From Thermus sp. CCB_US3_UF1 (GTDB lineage: Bacteria; Deinococcota; Deinococci; Deinococcales; Thermaceae), in contig NC_017278.1 in the NCBI RefSeq assembly GCF_000236585.1, forward strand, positions 1,426,001-1,490,000: 64,000 nt of DNA, read 5' to 3'. The translations under genes were made by a program, and so were the position numbers. The notes beneath the pieces are model-generated. The model saw only the letters and a program-made list of their open reading frames with translations. It ran no database searches and had not been told where the DNA came from. Shown here piece by piece: positions 17,980 to 28,615 of the stretch. Within the stretch, counting starts at the first letter, position 1; each line of letters opens with the position of its first letter.

Positions 17980-18411
17980 GTGCCTTTAGACCTTTGGCGG
18001 CTAGTGGAGGAAGCGGTGGAACCCTTGGACCTCGAGGTCCTGGAGGTCAAGGAGGCCCCGGGGGAGGTGTTGGTGCGCCTGGAACGCAAAGACGAGCGGC
18101 CCATCTCCGTGGCCGACCTGGAACGGGCCAGCCGGGCCATCGAGGCGGCCCTGGACCGGGAAGACCCCATCCCCGGCAGCTACCGCCTCCTGGTGGAGTC
18201 CCCCGGACCCAAGCGGCCCCTCTTCACCCGCCGCCACTTTGAGCGCTTCCAGGGCCTGAAGGCCAAGGTACCGGGCCCCGAGGGGTTCACCGGGAGGATC
18301 CTCCGCCTGGAGGGGGAGGAAGTGGTCTTCCAGGTGGGCCCTGAGGAGAAGCGCCTCAAGATCGGCACCTTCCGCGCCCAGCTGGCCGAATGGCCTGAGG
18401 AGCCAAGGTAG
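17980..18411 (+). CDS. rimP: Ribosome maturation factor RimP
   Basis: 143 aa from the GTG at 17980, placed eight bases after GGGAGG; an alternative GTG at 17971 would overlap that Shine-Dalgarno. The N-terminal alpha/beta domain (LEVLEVKEAPGEVLVRLERKD, SVADLERASRAIEAALD ... YRLLVESPGPKRPL) and the C-terminal SH3-like barrel are typical. RimP is needed for 30S assembly. First gene of the conserved rimP-nusA-ylxR-infB operon. Confidence 0.95.
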   Translation: MPLDLWRLVEEAVEPLDLEVLEVKEAPGEVLVRLERKDERPISVADLERASRAIEAALDREDPIPGSYRLLVESPGPKRPLFTRRHFERFQGLKAKVPGPEGFTGRILRLEGEEVVFQVGPEEKRLKIGTFRAQLAEWPEEPR

Positions 18412-18419
18412 GAGGAAGC

Positions 18420-19583
18420 ATGAACCGGGAGTTCATAGACGCCATGCAGCAACTGGCCCTGGAGCGCGGGGTCACCACGGACGAGGTTCTGGAGGCCTTT
18501 AAGGAAGCCCTACGCAAGGCCTACATCAAACGACAAAAGGGCTACCGCAAGGAGGAGATCGACGAGGGCAAGGGGCCCGTGGTGGACGTGTACATTGACC
18601 CCCAGACGGGGCGGATCGAGATGGTGGAGGTCCGCACCGTGGTGGAGAAGGTGGAGGACCCCGATAAGGAGATCGCCCTAGCCGAGGCCCTGCAGTACGA
18701 CCCCGAGGTCCAGTTGGGCGACGAGATGGAGTTCCCCATTGACCCCGAGGCCCTCTCCCGCATGGCCATCCAGGACCTGCGCCAGATCCTCACCCAGCGC
18801 CTCAAGGAGTCCGAACGCAACCGCATCTACAACGAGTACAAGGACAAGGAAGGGCAGGTCCTCACCGGGGTGGTGACCCGGGTGGACAACCGGGGCAACG
18901 TCTTCGTGGAGCTGGGCCGGGGAGAGGCCTACCTGCCCAAAAGCGAGCAGATCCCCACGGAGAAGTACTACCCGGGCCAGCGCCTCAAGGTCTACCTGAA
19001 GAAGGTGGACCGCTCCGCCAAGGGCCCTTCCCTCATCGTGAGCCGGGCCCACGAGAGGCTTTTGGAACACCTCCTCAAGCAGGAGGTGCCGGAGATCGCC
19101 GAGGGCATCGTGGAGATCAAGGCCATCGCCCGCGAGCCGGGCCGCAGGAGCAAGGTGGCGGTGATGAGCCACAACCCCAACGTGGACCCCATCGGGGCCT
19201 GCATCGGCCACAAGGGGCAGCGCATCCAGGCGGTCTCCGCCGAGCTGGGCCGGGAGAAGGTGGACATCATCCAGTGGGCCAAAGACCCCAAAGACTTCAT
19301 CCGCAACGCCCTTTCCCCCGCCCAGGTGGGCTCCATTGAGCTGGAACCCGAGGGCAAGAAAGCCCGGGTCAAGGTGACCAAGGACCAGCACTCCTTGGCC
19401 ATCGGCACCGGGGGGCAGAACGTCCGCCTGGCCTCCAAGCTCACGGGCTACGACATCCACTTTGAGGAGGCGGAGATCTCCGACCTGGACGAGGCCATCC
19501 GCCGGGCCGCCCTGGAGGAGGCGGAGGCTCCCTCCCGGGCCAAGGAGGAGTTTGAGAAGCTCTTCAAGGACCTTTCGGAATGA
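18420..19583 (+). CDS. nusA: Transcription termination/antitermination factor NusA
   Basis: 387 aa. N-terminal RNA-polymerase-binding domain (1-130), S1 domain (about 135-200, GQVLTGVVTRVDNRGNVFVELG), then two KH domains (about 230-375, with IGACIGHKGQRIQAVSAEL and LAIGTGGQNVRLASKL). It has no C-terminal acidic repeats, as usual outside proteobacteria. It modulates pausing and termination. The stop overlaps ylxR by four bases. Confidence 0.97.
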   Translation: MNREFIDAMQQLALERGVTTDEVLEAFKEALRKAYIKRQKGYRKEEIDEGKGPVVDVYIDPQTGRIEMVEVRTVVEKVEDPDKEIALAEALQYDPEVQLGDEMEFPIDPEALSRMAIQDLRQILTQRLKESERNRIYNEYKDKEGQVLTGVVTRVDNRGNVFVELGRGEAYLPKSEQIPTEKYYPGQRLKVYLKKVDRSAKGPSLIVSRAHERLLEHLLKQEVPEIAEGIVEIKAIAREPGRRSKVAVMSHNPNVDPIGACIGHKGQRIQAVSAELGREKVDIIQWAKDPKDFIRNALSPAQVGSIELEPEGKKARVKVTKDQHSLAIGTGGQNVRLASKLTGYDIHFEEAEISDLDEAIRRAALEEAEAPSRAKEEFEKLFKDLSE

Positions 19584-19826
19584 CGCGCCACGTCCCCTTG
19601 CGCATGTGCGTGGCCTGCCGCAAAAGGCGGCCCAAAGGGGAACTCTTGCGCATCCTCCTCACCCCCGAGGGGTTCCGCATGGACCCCACGGGCAAGCTTC
19701 CGGGCCGGGGGGCTTACGTCTGCCCCGACAACCCGGACTGCTGGACGGAAAAGAAACTTAGGCGCTTTGCTGGGGGCCGGGCCAAGGCCCTTGCCGAGGC
19801 CCTGGCCGCCCTCTTAGGAGGTCAGA

Positions 19827-21542
<1,716 letters not shown>

Positions 21543-21550
21543 GAGGAAGA

Positions 21551-21847
21551 GTGGCTGGGGGGCGCATCCTCCCCTTTTGGGCCATCCTGGCCCTCCTCCT
21601 CCAAGGGGCAGCCCTCCCCACCCCCAAGGAGGAGAAGGGCGCGGGGTTCCTGGCCCATGCCCCCACCCTGGCCCTCAAGGAGGACCGGGGTAGCAAGGGG
21701 CCCCAACCCCTTTTCCTCCCTTCCCCCAAGCCCCCAGAAGGCCCGGCAAGGCCCGAAGAGCCCTCCCTTTCCCTCCCCCTCCTCCCCCCTCCCCCATGGC
21801 AAGCCCTTTACCTCCTCTACCGCCGCCTGCAGCTGGAGGGGGGCTAG
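21551..21847 (+). CDS. Small exported proline-rich protein, function unknown
   Basis: 98 aa. GTG start after AGGAGGA, eight bases past infB. A hydrophobic N-terminus (ILPFWAILALLLQGAALP) looks like a signal peptide or anchor; the rest is rich in Pro, Leu, Lys and Glu with no recognisable fold. Position and ribosome-binding site support it as the last gene of the infB operon; low complexity makes homology by eye impossible. Confidence 0.6.
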   Translation: MAGGRILPFWAILALLLQGAALPTPKEEKGAGFLAHAPTLALKEDRGSKGPQPLFLPSPKPPEGPARPEEPSLSLPLLPPPPWQALYLLYRRLQLEGG

Positions 21848-21854
21848 GGCCCCT

Positions 21855-21895
21855 GCCCCATGCCCCGCACCGCGGGAAGGGGTGCGGGGTGGGGC
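21855..21895 (+). terminator. GC-rich stem-loop between the infB operon and secDF
   Basis: CCCCGCACC (21863-21871) pairs with GGTGCGGGG (21881-21889); GCCCC/GGGGC (21855-21859 / 21891-21895) extends the stem past a small internal loop. There is no U-tract, so termination strength is uncertain. Confidence 0.5.
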
Positions 21896-21948
21896 AAGGG
21901 AGGCGCCTTCCCCGGCCTTAGGAACCCTTCTTTCCTCGGAGGAACCTG

Positions 21949-24156
21949 ATGAACCGAAAGCTTTTCAACGGTCTCTTTCTGCTGGGGATCTTCCTGGCAT
22001 CCCTCCTCTTCCTTTGGAAGCCCTGGGCTCCCACCGAACCCAAGGTCAAGCTGGGCCTGGACCTGAAAGGGGGCCTGCGCATCGTGCTGGAAGCGGCGGT
22101 GGATAACCCCACCCCCGACGACCTGGAAAAGGCCCGCACCGTCCTGGAAAACCGCATCAACGCCCTGGGGGTGGCCGAGCCCCTCATCCAGATCCAGGGG
22201 CAGAAGCGGATCGTGGTGGAGCTTCCCGGCCTCTCCCAGGCCGACCAGGACCGGGCCCTTAAGCTCATCGGCCAGCGGGCCGTCCTGGAGTTCCGCATCC
22301 TCAAGGAGGGGGCCACGGGCACCACCGTGGCCCAGATCAACCAGGCCCTGCGGGAAAACCCCCGCCTCAAGCGGGAGGACCTGGAAAAGGACCTGATCAA
22401 GCCCGAGGACCTGGGCCCTGCCCTCCTCACCGGCTCGGACCTGGCCGACGCCCGGGCGGTCTTTGACCAGTTTGGCCGCCCCCAGGTGGCCCTCACCTTC
22501 ACCCCCGAAGGGGCCAGGAAGTTTGAGGAGGTCACCCGGGCCAACGTGGGCAAGCAGCTGGCCATCGTCCTAGACGGCAAGGTCTACACCGCCCCCGTGA
22601 TCCGCCAGGCCATCAGCGGGGGGCAGGCGGTGATCGAGGGGCTTTCCGGCCTCGAGGAAGCCAGCGAGATCGCCCTGGTCCTGCGCTCTGGGGCCCTGCC
22701 CGTGCCGCTTCAGGTGGCGGAGATCCGGGCCATCGGCCCCACCCTGGGGCAGGACGCCATCCAGGCCGGCATCCGCTCGGCCCTCATCGGCACCTTGGCC
22801 ATCTTCCTCCTCATCTTCGCCTACTACGGGGCAAGCCTGGGCCTGGTGGCCTCCTTGGGCCTCCTCTACACCGCGGTCCTGATCCTGGGCCTCCTCTCGG
22901 GCCTGGGGGCCACCCTGACCCTGCCTGGCATCGCCGGCCTGGTCCTCACCCTGGGCGCAGCGGTGGACGGAAACGTCCTCTCCTTTGAGAGGATCAAGGA
23001 GGAGCTGCGGGCGGGCAAGCGCTTCCGCCAGGCCATCCCCGAGGGCTTCAAGCACTCCACCCTCACCATCCTGGACGTGAACATCGCCCACCTCCTGGCC
23101 GCGGCGGCCCTGTACCAGTACGCCACCGGGCCGGTGCGGGGGTTCGCCGTGATCCTGGCCATCGGGGTGGTGGCCAGCGTCTTCTCCAACCTCATCTTCA
23201 GCCGCTACCTCCTGGAACGCCTGGCCGAGAGGGGGGAGATCCGCCCCCCCATGTGGCTGGTGGACCCCCGGTTCAACTTCATGGGGCCGGCCCGGTACAT
23301 CACCGTGGCCACCCTGCTCCTGGCGGTGGCCGCGGCTGGGGTGGTCTTCACCAAGGGCTTCAACTACTCCATCGACTTCACGGGGGGGACGGCCTACACC
23401 CTGCGCACGGACCCCGAGGTGGGGGTGGACACCCTACGGCGCTTCCTGGAGGCCAAGGGCTTCCCCGCCAAGGAGGCGGTGATCACCGAGGTCCAGGCCC
23501 CCACCGCCGACCACAAGGAGTTCTCCCTAAAGCTCCCGCCCCTGACCGACGCCAAGCGCCTAGAGCTGGAAAGGCTCTTCGCCTCCGAGCTCAAGGCCAC
23601 GGTCCTCACCTCGGAGACCGTGGGCCCGGCCATCGGGGCCGAACTTAGGCGGGACGCGGTGATGGCCGTGCTGGTGGGCCTGGGGCTCATCCTCATCTAC
23701 GTGGCCTTCCGCTTTGACTGGACCTTCGGGGTGGCCAGCGTCCTGGCTGTGGCCCACGACGTGGCCATCGTGGCCGGGATGTACAGCCTCCTGGGGCTGG
23801 AGTTCTCCATCCCCACCATCGCCGCCCTCCTCACCATCGTGGGCTACTCCATCAACGACTCCATCGTGGTCTCCGACCGGATCCGGGAGAACCAGAAGCT
23901 CCTCCGGGGCCTGGCCTACCGGGAGCTGGTGAACCGCTCCATCAACCAGACCCTCTCCCGCACGGTGATGACCAGCCTCACCACCCTCTTGCCCATCCTG
24001 GCCCTCCTCTTCCTGGGGGGAAGCGTGCTCCGCGACTTCGCCCTGGCCATCTTCGTAGGCATCTTCGTGGGCACCTACAGCTCCATCTACGTGGTGAGCG
24101 CCCTGGTGGTCTTCTGGAAGGACCTGAGGAGGAAGGAGGCCAAGGGGGCGGCCTAA
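21949..24156 (+). CDS. secDF: Protein translocase SecDF, fused
   Basis: 735 aa. SecD (about 1-420) and SecF (about 430-735) are on one chain, with twelve membrane helices and two large periplasmic regions (P1 after helix 1, P4 after helix 7). KLGLDLKGGLRIVLEA, GAAVDGNVLSFERIKEELRAG and FNYSIDFTGGTAYTL, GYSINDSIVVSDRIRE are the conserved segments; the intramembrane Asp and Arg that pass protons are in the DGN/DS motifs. It uses the proton gradient to pull preproteins across after SecYA. Length equals the Thermus protein of known structure, as I remember it. GGAGGA precedes the ATG. Confidence 0.97.
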   Translation: MNRKLFNGLFLLGIFLASLLFLWKPWAPTEPKVKLGLDLKGGLRIVLEAAVDNPTPDDLEKARTVLENRINALGVAEPLIQIQGQKRIVVELPGLSQADQDRALKLIGQRAVLEFRILKEGATGTTVAQINQALRENPRLKREDLEKDLIKPEDLGPALLTGSDLADARAVFDQFGRPQVALTFTPEGARKFEEVTRANVGKQLAIVLDGKVYTAPVIRQAISGGQAVIEGLSGLEEASEIALVLRSGALPVPLQVAEIRAIGPTLGQDAIQAGIRSALIGTLAIFLLIFAYYGASLGLVASLGLLYTAVLILGLLSGLGATLTLPGIAGLVLTLGAAVDGNVLSFERIKEELRAGKRFRQAIPEGFKHSTLTILDVNIAHLLAAAALYQYATGPVRGFAVILAIGVVASVFSNLIFSRYLLERLAERGEIRPPMWLVDPRFNFMGPARYITVATLLLAVAAAGVVFTKGFNYSIDFTGGTAYTLRTDPEVGVDTLRRFLEAKGFPAKEAVITEVQAPTADHKEFSLKLPPLTDAKRLELERLFASELKATVLTSETVGPAIGAELRRDAVMAVLVGLGLILIYVAFRFDWTFGVASVLAVAHDVAIVAGMYSLLGLEFSIPTIAALLTIVGYSINDSIVVSDRIRENQKLLRGLAYRELVNRSINQTLSRTVMTSLTTLLPILALLFLGGSVLRDFALAIFVGIFVGTYSSIYVVSALVVFWKDLRRKEAKGAA

Positions 24157-24170
24157 GGCCCCTCGCCCCA

Positions 24171-24199
24171 CCCCGGGTCCCCACGGGGGCCCGGGGTTT
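24171..24199 (+). terminator. Terminator after secDF
   Basis: CCCCGGG-T-CCCC (24171-24182), loop ACG, GGGG-CCC-GGGG (24186-24196), then TTT. Eleven base pairs with one bulged T; the U-run is short. Confidence 0.6.
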
Positions 24200-24202
24200 G
24201 GG

Positions 24203-24208
24203 CTATGC
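24203..24208 (+). promoter_or_regulatory. -10 TATGCT before the exported unknown gene
   Basis: TATGCT just after the secDF terminator; the transcript would start near 24215, immediately upstream of the AAGGAG ribosome-binding site. No -35 visible. Confidence 0.4.
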
Positions 24209-24226
24209 TGGGGGCAAGGAGCGGCC

Positions 24227-25153
24227 ATGGCGGTTTGGCCTTTGCCCCTGGTGGTGGGGCTTCTGGGCCTGGCCCTGGGCCAGCCCCTCCTGCTGGCCCG
24301 GGAGGAGGAGGTGCGCCTTCTCTGGGCGGGGGAAGTGGCCCGGGCGGCCCTGGAGGCCTTGGCCGAAGCCCCTTCCCCGGAGGCCCTGGCCGCCCTCGAG
24401 GAAGGCCTGGCCCTGCTGTCAGGACGCCTCGGCCCCTACCCCGGCCTCCTTTCCCGGCTGGAGGCCCTGGGGGCCGAGGCCCGCCGGGCAGGGGAGGAAG
24501 CCGGCGGGCTTCGGCCCCTCCTGCCCCAGGCCTTCTCCCTCCTGGAGGCGGTGCAGGAGGCCCTGGTTCCCCGGGTAGACCCCCCCTTGCGGGCCGGGCT
24601 CATGGCCCAGATGGCCCTGGGGGCGGAGGGGGTGGCGGCCCGCTACCGCGAAGGCTTCCTGTTGGGCAGGGAAGCCTACCGCCTGGGGTTTTTCCTCCTC
24701 TGGCGGCTCTGGATCCACGCGGACGCCCTCCGGCCCCACCTGCCCCCGGCGGCCTGGGGACGGGTGCGGGAGGGCCTAAGTCTCCTCCAGGGCCTCTACC
24801 CCAGCTCGGCCTTCCCCCCCTACTTCCGCGACCCCGAGGAGGCGCGGCAGGCGGCCTTGGACCTGGTCTACGCCCTGGAGGCCGGGCTGGGGGTGGACCT
24901 TCTCCCCCGCGACCCCCGGGCCAATCTGGCCTACCTGCTCGGGCTTGCGCAAAAGGCCTGCCAAGGACCCCAGGCCAGGGAGGGCTGGCAGGCCACCCGG
25001 CTCTTTTTCCACTCCCATCTCCTGCCGGTCCTGGGCGCCACCTTCCCTAGCCTGGCCGAGCCCCTGGCCCGGGCCCTGGGGAAGCCCTTCCCCGACTGCG
25101 GTCAGGTGTTCTCCTGGCTTCAGGAGGCCCTCGAGGCCCCCGGTTGGGAATAG
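24227..25153 (+). CDS. Exported alpha-helical protein, function unknown
   Basis: 308 aa. Signal-peptide-like start (LPLVVGLLGLALGQPLLLA, likely cleaved near residues 18-25). The rest is almost wholly helical and leucine/alanine-rich, without repeats strong enough to call TPR; two cysteines near 245 and 290 could pair. Preceded by AAGGAG and its own -10 behind a terminator, so it is a separate unit. I cannot assign a family. Confidence 0.7.
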   Translation: MAVWPLPLVVGLLGLALGQPLLLAREEEVRLLWAGEVARAALEALAEAPSPEALAALEEGLALLSGRLGPYPGLLSRLEALGAEARRAGEEAGGLRPLLPQAFSLLEAVQEALVPRVDPPLRAGLMAQMALGAEGVAARYREGFLLGREAYRLGFFLLWRLWIHADALRPHLPPAAWGRVREGLSLLQGLYPSSAFPPYFRDPEEARQAALDLVYALEAGLGVDLLPRDPRANLAYLLGLAQKACQGPQAREGWQATRLFFHSHLLPVLGATFPSLAEPLARALGKPFPDCGQVFSWLQEALEAPGWE

Positions 25154-25156
25154 GGG

Positions 25157-25162
25157 TAGACT
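25157..25162 (+). promoter_or_regulatory. -10 TAGACT for 3-hydroxybutyrate dehydrogenase, leaderless
   Basis: TAGACT ends seven bases before the ATG at 25170. There is no Shine-Dalgarno, which fits a leaderless transcript. Confidence 0.55.
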
Positions 25163-25169
25163 TGGGCCT

Positions 25170-25925
25170 ATGGGCAACCTGGCAGGAAAGACGGTCCTCG
25201 TCACGGGTGCGGGAAGCGGCATCGGCCTGGCCATGGCCCGGGCCTTCGCCCGGGAAGGGGCCAGGGTCCTGGTCCACGACGTGAGGGACGCCTCGAGGGT
25301 GGCGGAGGAACTGGGAGGGGTTTTCCTCCAAGCCGACCTCGCGGACCCGGAGGCGGTGGCCGCCCTGGGCCAGAAGGCCGCGGAGCTGGGGGCGGGGATC
25401 CTGGTCAACAACGCCGGTTTCCAGCACATTGACCCGGTGGAGGCCTTCCCCCTGGAGGTCTGGCAAAGGATGCTCCAGGTGATGCTCACCGCCCCCTTCC
25501 AGCTCATCCGGGCCCTCCTGCCGGGGATGAAGGCCAGGGGCTGGGGGCGGATCCTCAACATCGCCAGCGTCCACGGCCTGGTGGCCAGCCCCTACAAGAG
25601 CGCCTACATCGCTGCCAAGCACGGCCTCTTGGGCCTGACCAAGACCGTGGCCCTCGAGGCCGGCCCCTTCGGCGTCACCGTAAACGCCATCGCCCCCGCC
25701 TACGTGCGCACCCCCCTGGTGGAAAACCAGGTCCAGGACCAGGCCCGCACCCTGGGCCTCCCCCCGGAGGAGGTGGCGGCCAAGGTCTTCCTGGCCCAGG
25801 CAGCCATCCCCCGCCTCATTGAGCCCGAGGAGGTGGCCGAGCTGGCCCTCTTCCTGGCCTCGGAAAAGGCCAGCGCCATCACCGGGGCGGTCTTCCCCAT
25901 TGACCTGGGCTGGACGGCCCGCTAA
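25170..25925 (+). CDS. 3-hydroxybutyrate dehydrogenase (short-chain dehydrogenase)
   Basis: 251 aa. Rossmann motif TGAGSGIGLAMARAFA (TGxxxGIG), NNAG, catalytic Ser in NIASVHGLV, and YxxxK in SAYIAAKHG. GFQHIDPVEAFP and NAIAPAYVRTPLVENQVQDQA match the D-3-hydroxybutyrate dehydrogenase subgroup rather than generic SDRs. It interconverts 3-hydroxybutyrate and acetoacetate with NAD. The ATG at 25170 begins the domain; the reading frame upstream belongs to the preceding gene's strand but another frame. It converges on the acyl-CoA operon, overlapping it by four bases. Confidence 0.88.
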   Translation: MGNLAGKTVLVTGAGSGIGLAMARAFAREGARVLVHDVRDASRVAEELGGVFLQADLADPEAVAALGQKAAELGAGILVNNAGFQHIDPVEAFPLEVWQRMLQVMLTAPFQLIRALLPGMKARGWGRILNIASVHGLVASPYKSAYIAAKHGLLGLTKTVALEAGPFGVTVNAIAPAYVRTPLVENQVQDQARTLGLPPEEVAAKVFLAQAAIPRLIEPEEVAELALFLASEKASAITGAVFPIDLGWTAR

Positions 25926-26755
25926 CCCCGCACCGCCCGCAAAGGAAGGCCCTCTTCCCGGGCCCAGGCCTCCCAATCCCAGGCGGTCCTCTCCCGGAAA
26001 AAGGCAAGCAGCCGGGCGCAGGCCGGGTGTTCCGGGTCCCTCGGGCTAAAGGCCGAGGGGAGAAGCTCCTCTAGCCCCGCCTTCTGGCAGAACCGGGCCC
26101 AGAGGTGGGGCTCCAGGGCCGCCAGGGCCACCTCCCCCTCCCGGGCCGGGTAGACCCCGTAGCAAAGGACCGAGCCGTCCAGGAAGGGTAGGGGCGGGTA
26201 GGCGATGGCCTCCACCGCCTGGGAGAGGGCCACCTCGTAGACCCCGCCCCCCAGGAGAAGCCCCTTTAGGACGCTGAGGGCCAGGGCGTAGGCCCCCGCC
26301 AGGTCGGCGAACTGGAAGGCCCGCCAGGGGAAGCGGCCAAGGAGGCCGGCCTCCGCCAGGTAGGTGAGGTCGTGGCCGGGATCGGGGGTCTCGGGGTAGC
26401 CGCGCAGCCGGGCATAGACCAGCCGAGGGTTGGCCTCCAGAAGGACCTCCGGCCCCAAGCCTAGCCGCTCCATCACCCCCGGGCGGTTGGACTCCAGGAG
26501 GACCGCGGCTTCCCGGGCCAGCGCCAGGAGCCGGGCCCTCCCCTCCTCGGCCTTGAGGTCCAGGACCAGGACCTCCTTCTTGCCGTTCAGGAAGCGGTAG
26601 GCCTCTGGGGCCAGGGCGGCCAGGGGGTCGCCGCCTGGGGGCTCCACCTTGAGGACGGGAAGGCCCAGCTCGGCCAAAACCTTTCCCGCCAGGGGCCCGG
26701 GGAGGAGGCGGGTCAGGTCCAGGACCCTACCGGGGGGCCATGCGCAAGGCGCCAT
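25922..26755 (-). CDS. Family III CoA-transferase / 2-methylacyl-CoA racemase-like protein, short
   Basis: 277 aa. [21 protein letters not shown] and [10 protein letters not shown] are the CaiB/BaiF N-terminal signatures; [11 protein letters not shown] and [16 protein letters not shown] follow. [14 protein letters not shown] contains the catalytic aspartate position. The protein is about 100 residues shorter than typical members (about 380), with the small domain reduced. Last gene of the minus-strand acyl-CoA operon; it overlaps the SDR gene by 29 bases. Racemase or transferase activity cannot be told apart by eye. Confidence 0.82.
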   Translation of the reverse strand: MAPCAWPPGRVLDLTRLLPGPLAGKVLAELGLPVLKVEPPGGDPLAALAPEAYRFLNGKKEVLVLDLKAEEGRARLLALAREAAVLLESNRPGVMERLGLGPEVLLEANPRLVYARLRGYPETPDPGHDLTYLAEAGLLGRFPWRAFQFADLAGAYALALSVLKGLLLGGGVYEVALSQAVEAIAYPPLPFLDGSVLCYGVYPAREGEVALAALEPHLWARFCQKAGLEELLPSAFSPRDPEHPACARLLAFFRERTAWDWEAWAREEGLPLRAVRG

Positions 26756-27452
26756 CCAGGCGGATCACCTCCCCGTTGAGCATGGGGTTTTCCAGCACGT
26801 GGAGGACCAGGCGGGCGTACTCCTCGGGGCGGCCCAGGCGCCGGGGAAAGGGCACCTGCTCCGCCAAAGAGGCCTTGGCTTTCTCGGGAAGCCCCTGGAG
26901 CAGAGGGGTGTCAAAGAGGCCCGGGGCCACGGTCACCACCCGGACCCCCCACTCCGCCAGCTCCCGGGCCAGGGGCAGGGTCAGGGCCGCCACGCCCCCC
27001 TTGCTAGCGGCGTAGGCCGCCTGGCCGATCTGCCCCTCAAAGGCGGCCACGCTGGCGGTGTTCACCACCACCCCCCGTTGCCCCTCGGCGTCCGGGGGGT
27101 TTTCCCGCATGCGCCAGGCGGCCAGGCGGACCACGTTGAAGGTCCCCACCAGGTTGACCTCCAGCACCCTACGGAAGCTTTCCAGGTCGTGGGGGCCTTC
27201 CCGCCCCAGGACCTTCTTGGCCAGGCCGATCCCGGCGGCGTTCACCACGGCGAAGGGGGGTTGGGGAAGGGCCTCGAGGGCCCGGAGCACATCCCCTTCC
27301 CGGGTCACGTCCCCCACGGCGTAGAGAAGCCCCTCGTCCCCCCCCTCCTTCAGGTCCAGGACCACCACCCGGTACCCCTTGGCCTTGAGGGCCAGGGCCG
27401 CCGCCCGCCCCAGCCCCGAGGCCCCGCCCGTCACCAAAGCGCTCCGCTCCAT
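26727..27452 (-). CDS. 3-hydroxyacyl-CoA dehydrogenase type II (SDR family)
   Basis: 241 aa from the ATG at 27452. [43 protein letters not shown] (Ser, Tyr and Lys catalytic residues) and [13 protein letters not shown] ... [14 protein letters not shown] are those of the HSD17B10/type II HAD group. That group oxidises 3-hydroxyacyl-CoA, including 2-methyl-3-hydroxybutyryl-CoA of isoleucine breakdown. The operon (acyl-CoA dehydrogenase, thiolase, this gene) supports a beta-oxidation role. Confidence 0.88.
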   Translation of the reverse strand: MERSALVTGGASGLGRAAALALKAKGYRVVVLDLKEGGDEGLLYAVGDVTREGDVLRALEALPQPPFAVVNAAGIGLAKKVLGREGPHDLESFRRVLEVNLVGTFNVVRLAAWRMRENPPDAEGQRGVVVNTASVAAFEGQIGQAAYAASKGGVAALTLPLARELAEWGVRVVTVAPGLFDTPLLQGLPEKAKASLAEQVPFPRRLGRPEEYARLVLHVLENPMLNGEVIRLDGALRMAPR

Positions 27453-27460
27453 ACTCCCCC

Positions 27461-28615
27461 CTAGATCCTTTGCAGCACCGTGGCCGTGGCCTGGCCGTGG
27501 CCGATGCACATCACCTGCAGGCCGAACTCCCCCCCGGTGCGCTCCAGCTCGTGGAGGAGTTTGGTCATGAGGATGGCCCCCGTGGCCCCCAAGGGGTGGC
27601 CGTGGGCGATGGCCCCCCCGTTGGGGTTCACCCGTTCCGGATCGGGGTTGAAGGCCCGGAGGAAGGCCAGGACCACGCTGGCAAAGGCCTCGTTGATCTC
27701 AATCACGTCCAGGTCCTTTAGGGAAAGCCCCGCCCGCGCCAGGGCCTTCTGGGTGGCGGGGATCACCTCCAGAAGCTGCAAGGTGGGGTCCCCCGCCACC
27801 ACCACCCGGGCGCGGAAGCGGGCCCGGGGGCGGAGGCCCAGGGCCTCGGCCTTCTCCCTATCCCCCAGGAGGAGGGCCGCCGCCCCATCGGAGATCTGGC
27901 TGGCGTTCCCGGCGGTGACCACCCCGTTTTGGCGGAAGACGGGCTTGAGGGCCAGCATCCGCCCGTAGTCCGCATCGGGGCGGATGCCCTCGTCAAAATC
28001 CAGGAGAAAAGGACGCCCTTCGGCGTCCAGGCCCTCCAGGGGGACCATCTGGGCCCGGAAGCGGCCCTCCTGGGTGGCCTGGGCCGCCCGCCGGTGGGAG
28101 AGGTAGGCCCACCCGTCCAGCTCCTCCCGGCTAAGCCCATACCGCTCGGCGATGCGCTCGGCGCTCTCCCCCTGGTGGACCAGCTCGTGCCTCTGGAAGA
28201 GGGCAGGGTTCAGGGTGTGGAAGCCGCCCCCGATATCGGAGAACATGGGGGCCCGGGTCATGCTCTCCACCCCCCCGGCGATGGCGAAGTCCAGGTCCCC
28301 GGCGGCGATGGCCTGGGCGGCGAAGTGGACCGCCTGTTGGGAGGAACCGCACATGCGGTTCAGGGTCACCGCCGGCACCTCCCGGGGCAGGCGGGAGAGG
28401 AGGACCGCAAGCCGCCCCAGGTTGGCCCCCTGCTCCCCCGCTTGGGTCACGCACCCCGTGACCACGTCCCCCACCAGGGCGGGATCGATCCCCGTCCGCT
28501 CCAAGAGGGCGTCCAGGACCCGGGCGTAAAGGGCATCGGGCCGCCAGTCCCTCAGGGCCCCGTTCCGCTTGCCGATGGGCGTGCGCACCGCCTCGAGGAT
28601 CACCGCCTCCCTCAT
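27461..28615 (-). CDS. Acetyl-CoA acyltransferase (thiolase)
   Basis: 384 aa. N-terminal nucleophile Cys in [19 protein letters not shown] (about residue 90), [16 protein letters not shown] with the catalytic His, and the C-terminal Cys in [15 protein letters not shown]. It cleaves 3-ketoacyl-CoA to acetyl-CoA, or condenses in reverse. The start overlaps the acyl-CoA dehydrogenase stop as ATGA. Confidence 0.95.
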   Translation of the reverse strand: MREAVILEAVRTPIGKRNGALRDWRPDALYARVLDALLERTGIDPALVGDVVTGCVTQAGEQGANLGRLAVLLSRLPREVPAVTLNRMCGSSQQAVHFAAQAIAAGDLDFAIAGGVESMTRAPMFSDIGGGFHTLNPALFQRHELVHQGESAERIAERYGLSREELDGWAYLSHRRAAQATQEGRFRAQMVPLEGLDAEGRPFLLDFDEGIRPDADYGRMLALKPVFRQNGVVTAGNASQISDGAAALLLGDREKAEALGLRPRARFRARVVVAGDPTLQLLEVIPATQKALARAGLSLKDLDVIEINEAFASVVLAFLRAFNPDPERVNPNGGAIAHGHPLGATGAILMTKLLHELERTGGEFGLQVMCIGHGQATATVLQRI